DNA of 64,000 nucleotides, from assembly GCA_022495005.1 (NCBI GenBank), contig JAGYXB010001603.1, positions 496,001 to 560,000 on the forward strand, written 5' to 3'. Positions 59,001 to 64,000 of the stretch are shown here, in pieces. Both the position numbers and the translations under genes were made by a program. The notes under the pieces are model-generated. The model saw only the letters and a program-made list of their open reading frames with translations, had not been told where the DNA came from and ran no database searches. Each line of letters opens with the position of its first letter. Position 1 is the first letter of the stretch. This DNA is from Rhyacophila brunnea (lineage: Eukaryota; Arthropoda; Insecta; Trichoptera; Rhyacophilidae).

Positions 59001-59314
59001 AGGGTTATTTTTGTGAAATAATAATATGTATTAATTAGAATGTAATATTATGTGAAAAACTTTATTGAAATATTAAAAATAAGCAATATTTAACAATCGT
59101 CTTAAACAAAAGCAACTTATTGGGTAACGAACTTATTTTTTTCATAAAAAACAAGAATATTTTGCTTATTACAAATAAAATGATCTGCATTCGACAACAT
59201 ATGGTTTTATAAACTGTTTCTTTTATTCAACGAATAATTCACAATATTTAAGAATGTATAATCTATATATTGAACTTACATAATTTGAAAACATCACTTG
59301 CATACCTATATCAG

Positions 59315-59395
59315 AAAAAAGTACGACATCCGACGGGACTTGAACATATAACCGCTGGATTCGCACCAGTATGCTTTAACAATAAACCTTAGTAT
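59315..59395 (-). repeat. tRNA-like SINE fragment
   Basis: The minus strand has TTGTTAAAGCATACTGGTGC and TATGTTCAAGTCCCGTCGG, resembling the 39160 fragment in layout. Confidence 0.5.
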
Positions 59396-60149
59396 TTTTA
59401 TTATTTTACATAAATACATGAATTTTGCAAATTAAATAATTATTATCTAAAAAAGGAAATTCTTCGCTTAACAACGTTACGCTGACGTGCTTTTAGCTAC
59501 CGTATTCAAAAGTGACCACCAATTGCGCATAAAACGCAGTGTTATACCAGTGCATACCTACACCCAATAATCACACAGGCCTGCGAAATATGAATAATCA
59601 GTAAAAGGTAAGTAGGTATAGCAACTACAATATCGTAGTATGGAGAGGTACATGCTGAACATTACGCATAAGACACAGGCAATTTGATAAGAGAGAAAAC
59701 AAAAGATTAAGTATGTTAATCTGACAATGTATGGACCATCCAGTGGATCGAATAGATAGAAAACGGCCACTGTTAAAACAGTGAGAGTTATGCAAACATA
59801 CTTGGCAACGTAACTCGTACGATCGAGAGGAAAGAATCGCCTTGGAGAGGACTTCATCCAATAGTTAGTGGGTTGATCTAGGCTGATAATGATAGAAAAT
59901 ACTTTTTATACTCGTAAGTATATGCATATAAAATATATAGAATGGTACACTAAGTACTAGCGGTCAATTTTTAGTAGCATTGCGTTACTAAAATTCAATA
60001 AATAAGGATAGGACATTAAGATAAGCCACTGGTATATTAAATACTCTTGAAAACTTGGTAGTTAAATCTTGGAACTCAATAACTTGGAAATGGAGTTGCA
60101 GTACCAAATATTAAATCAGAAACGAATAGCGTCGAAGACGGCCGGAATA

Positions 60150-60390
60150 ATATTTATGGTGTTTTAAGTGAAGGATTAATATCAGACGTCTTTACAGAGG
60201 ACGCACTAGGACTGCCATCGGTACTTTTATTAAAATCAATATATACTTTGTTAAAGCATACTTGAGTGCGTGGTGACCTCATACTTGGGTATCTTACTCC
60301 TATGATATTACCAGGCGTAAATACGGTTGATGTTTTTGTTGCTATTTTCGGTACATCTGTAGCAATCATACCACTCTGCATTACATGAGT
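60150..60390. repeat. Repeat-like block sharing a phrase with 44360
   Basis: Shares about 38 bp (AAAGCATACTTGAGTGCGTG and following) with 44360-44400. The 75-codon minus-strand frame across it is probably repeat-derived. Confidence 0.4.
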
Positions 60391-62559
60391 GAAATGTATG
60401 TTTTGTTGTCAAAACAAAACAATATAACGAAAGCGATTATCAGCATTTCCTCAATCATTACTAGATAAGTAGGGTATGTTATGATTTATTATTGCGACAA
60501 TATCTCCTGTAATATATGGACTCTATTTGTATAAAAAAAGAAGGACAATCCATAAATCCTCATTCACTCATCGAGTCCGTCACGCGACGTAGTCAACCGT
60601 CATTCCCCAAACATCCAATAAATTGAAAATGAAAAATGTTTTACAATTATATATTAGATATAGGTACTTACATATAAGTACATCAGAGTATTACGGGGTA
60701 TTAAATCTATCAGGTAGGTATATTGCTTCAATACAAAATAAAATACGTATAAATAATACATAATGTAGTATTATTACGTATGCATTCAAGTAGCGTAAAC
60801 AAGAGAAATACGTGCCTACGGAAATAGCTTGTGCTACAAAACATTTATCCAATGAAAGCAAAAATAATTCGTTAAATTATGCTCGTGTAAATTATTCAAA
60901 GCGAGATAAATAATTAATGTACAGGTCTTATTATTCAACACGACGGTATTCTAATGATACACAAACGGAGTACTACTCACCTACAAGTTGCCATATAAAA
61001 TGCATTAATTCCCCTGTTGAACACATAAGTAAGCATTCGTACTTTGTTAAGGCACACAATGAATGAGAAGAGGGCCTGGTTCAAAAGTATTTTATTGAGT
61101 GTATGAATCGTGGAAATAATATTGATACAAATTGAAAGCCTTTTATGGCAAACATGGAGTAAACATTGATTTATGCGTTAGGCGGCAAAGTGTAATAAAA
61201 TATTCAAACATGGATACACGACTGTGGTTTTTATATAATTCGATTAAAATATAAAATTTCACTGGTATTTTAACGGGAAAATTAACTCAGTTCAGGATAA
61301 TTACATCAAAAATTTAGTGTGACCCAGCGGCTATATAATAGTACATTACTACATTATCATAATTAGTGGGGCTCCACCGTCTGGCTTTCTTTCGCCCGTC
61401 GACCCACAACCAGAGCCTCTACCCTTACTTCACTATGCGAGAAAAACGATATCACGCACCAAAATAATATTTAAGTTCTACTATCTCGAAAAGTAAATCA
61501 ACGACACGCATGTTTTTTCACATTTATAAGGAAACCTTTAAACATATATTAAAAAGGTTTCATATCGATAGGTGTAATAAGTTTTTTTTTAACAATATTG
61601 AATGGAGACTCAATGGTTGCAGTATCGGACCGCCTTAACTTTAAATTAAATGTATTGTCACCGCATTAGCACCCGTGTACCGAATTTTAGGTCCCTGGCT
61701 CCACTCTAAATGGACAAAAATATCTTGAGCAGATTTGCAGATTTAATCGTATCTTTTATATCTATAGTACCTACAGATTAGATAGTATAAAATGGTAGTA
61801 AAATATTCTCATTAAATCTAAATTACTTATTTTCTAATGGATTTAAGTTTTGTACTATTCCAAATCCATTAGAATTAAAATTAAAATTCCATCAAGAACC
61901 TTCAGTCGATAATATTAATATTAAATTACATATGTTCATTGTAGTCACTTATAGTAGCAGCACGTTACAGATCATAGACAAATATAATTTCAAATACAGC
62001 GGCAAGTTTTGGATTTGATAGCGGCCACCAAAATTGATCACCTAGTGAGGTAAAAAAATAAAATCGAAGATATTAACGTTTCGACAGTGGAAACAGGAGA
62101 GCGGAGTGTAATCAATAAATAAAATATTAATATACTAGACTGCCACACCAGGCTTGTGTTCCTGTGTTGTGTATAATTGACAATCTGCCGCAATATGTAC
62201 AGGGGGTTATCATTATCTGAGGGTAAATGGAGTCAAAAAATAGATTTTAAAGAATTAAAAAAAAAAGTCTCCGCTTAAAACGGAGACAAAAATTACTTGA
62301 ATATATTACGCACTACTCGCAGAATAAAGTAGCATGCGACCAATCATAATTAAGTATTCTTGTCGACTTTACCACTAACATAATGAGTATACTATTTGAA
62401 AGCTTTTCCATATATGTATACAACTTCCATATATGGAATTCATTCAATTATCAACAGATTTTCATTGCAAGATAATATTTTTTTAATACAGCCCATATAC
62501 GAGTATGTCATACCCATTTGGCGTCGCTGAAATATTTTCATTCTCTCACAAAACATCCC

Positions 62560-62860
62560 CATGCAAATATGCGCGAATTTCAATTCCAACGTAATCGATG
62601 AATTCCAAATGGTGAAAAATAATAATAGATAACATATTCGGCGCATATTATGTGAAAACATGCCAGCTAATAGCCCCAGAACATGAACTCGTGCCAGCAA
62701 GGTACAAAACTACAGACTCGAACCGTTTTCCCAAAAGACTTCGAGAGGGAAGCTGTAAAATATATGAAGGAGAGAGCTGGCAACGACTTGGGACAACGAA
62801 TAAAAATAACGATACATTCGCAACGAAACAAGATGAAAAGCCGAAATAAACATAAGTTAA
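62560..62860. other. Mixed-composition island, unrecognised
   Basis: Short overlapping frames on both strands (for example PKDFEREAVKYMKERAG on plus) without family resemblance. Possibly conserved noncoding sequence. Confidence 0.2.
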
Positions 62861-63799
62861 CCGGTTGGACGTAACTCAATGTTATATTATACACCATTAG
62901 GGTTAACTTAAATGGATTAACATAAAATCGTCCGGCAAAAACATAACTACCTACGATATTACATATTATATAACTTATTTGAAACAATTAAGTTATCTAA
63001 TTGATTTATGCGTTGTATTATTCCATGAGAAGAAAAAATACTTAAATGGAGTACAAAAATAAAATCAATTAGAATTCAAATTCAATCAAGTCACCTCGGT
63101 CGATAACTAAGTTATCACTGTGATAATTCTCTTAAAGTTGTAAATATCTACTTTATTCTGAAACAATTATTTCTTATTAGTAATTATACTTTTTCAAACA
63201 CGTATCAACAGAGTTATATTTAGTTGATCACATATTATTCAGAAAGGGAAGCGATACTTTGGAAAGACTCGCTGGAGTAACTATCCTCTACAATGAAGGA
63301 TTTAGAAACAAAGATAACTAGCATATATTTCTCCTGATAAAATACATATGTAAGTATATATTATGTATTTAATGGCAGACTGTTGAATAGATGTGATCAT
63401 ATTTAGGTAGGTAAATACTATTATTACGAAGAGAAGGTTTTTTACGATACCACATTAAAATAGTTATTAAATTTATTATACAGATCAATCTATAAAATAA
63501 AAGATTATAATACAATGGATAAGAAGTATGACAAAAAGAGATCTGCGCGTTTTCATGGTAATTTAACGTTACAAATATACAACGACTAAATAATGATTTA
63601 ATATGTAATATGCGTAAGAAATTCTATGTGCGAGAATAAAATGCGCAAATATATTTTGACCCATTCCACTACGACCGCAATGAAAAAACACCGAATTTAT
63701 TGGCGTAATTCACTGAGTTAATTTATTCGTTTCTCAGGTGCAATCATTTATGAATCGAATTCGAACTAAATGAAAATCATGTAAAACACTAAGAGACGA

Positions 63800-64000
63800 T
63801 AATTTATCAGCGTCGCTCTACGGGAAGGCTTTCGGGGTTGGTTTTGCGGGTGGGCTCGGCGTCGCTCTGGAGGAGTGAGCTCATTCAATTTTGAGACAAG
63901 CCTCCAGTAATGGGAAAGCCCACAAAAGATTGCATTGTCAACTCGCGGAGCTTAAAGTTGTCTATCTGTAGGGCGGGCATACATTTTCAGTTTCCAGTCA
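63800..64000. other. GC-richer block at window end
   Basis: Contains GGAAGGCTTTCGGGGTTGG, GGGCTCGGCGTCGCTCTGG and GCCTCCAGTAATGGGAAAGC. No PTBP exon sequence is recognised, and it is cut by the window edge. Confidence 0.3.

Larger units (their letters stand above)
55476..64000 (-). other. Upstream PTBP intron(s), no further exon recognised
   Basis: Searched on the minus strand for the expected RRM2 start (an exon ending in a ...VTFTKN-like stretch with its last base A) and for RRM1; neither was seen. Contents are AT-rich intron with one MITE (58101), one SINE fragment (59315), a GC-rich island (58750) and repeat-like pieces near 60150, 61370 and 61600. The gene therefore most likely continues past 64000. 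Confidence 0.7.

Noticed and set aside
1..64000. CRISPR arrays, phage, plasmid origins or bacterial operons
   Set aside because: No regularly spaced repeats or prokaryotic gene organisation; exons, splice sites and TE types are those of an insect nuclear genome.

Overview
This 64-kb window is nuclear DNA from an insect, most likely a moth or butterfly. The base composition is AT-rich, short GTAGGTAC/CTACC runs are frequent, and there are a mariner element, an APE-type LINE, hAT-type MITEs and tRNA-like SINE fragments of the kind common in lepidopteran genomes. The order is inferred, not proven. No bacterial-style operon, CRISPR array, rRNA gene or intact tRNA gene is visible.

The one host protein-coding gene I can support is the 3' half of a polypyrimidine tract-binding protein gene (PTBP family; Drosophila heph) on the minus strand. 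Nine coding exons lie between 55475 and 17754. They run from the end of RRM2 through a Gly/Ala/Leu-rich linker, RRM3 and RRM4 to a TAA stop. All eight exon junctions keep frame with GT/AG sites, giving about 349 residues plus a partial first codon. The 5' exons (N-terminus, RRM1, start of RRM2) are not recognisable here and probably lie beyond 64000. RRM2 is split by a 26.6-kb intron (28833-55416). RRM3 contains a 34-nt microexon whose skipping would bring in an immediate stop codon, the same arrangement as the autoregulatory exon of vertebrate PTBP1.

Layout: 1-1700, a decayed hAT-like transposase remnant interrupted by a mariner copy (180-1469). 3290-8140, a cluster of transposon debris (hAT end, a 1.18-kb inverted-repeat element, a LINE 3' tail, a SINE-like piece, another possible LINE scrap). 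8140-17753, a very AT-rich, repeat-poor tract downstream of the stop that may include the 3' UTR. 17754-28832, eight of the nine exons, with a dead 3.3-kb LINE in one intron and a 586-bp hAT MITE nested inside it. 28833-55416, the giant intron, holding scattered MITEs and SINEs and several more GC-rich islands that look like candidate conserved regulatory elements. 55476-64000, further intron with a small MITE and one strong GC-rich island.

I found no new multi-gene system. The most interesting points are the conserved-length PTBP microexon with a CU-rich tract just upstream, and several transposable elements with readable termini and target-site duplications, some nested so that insertion order can be read.
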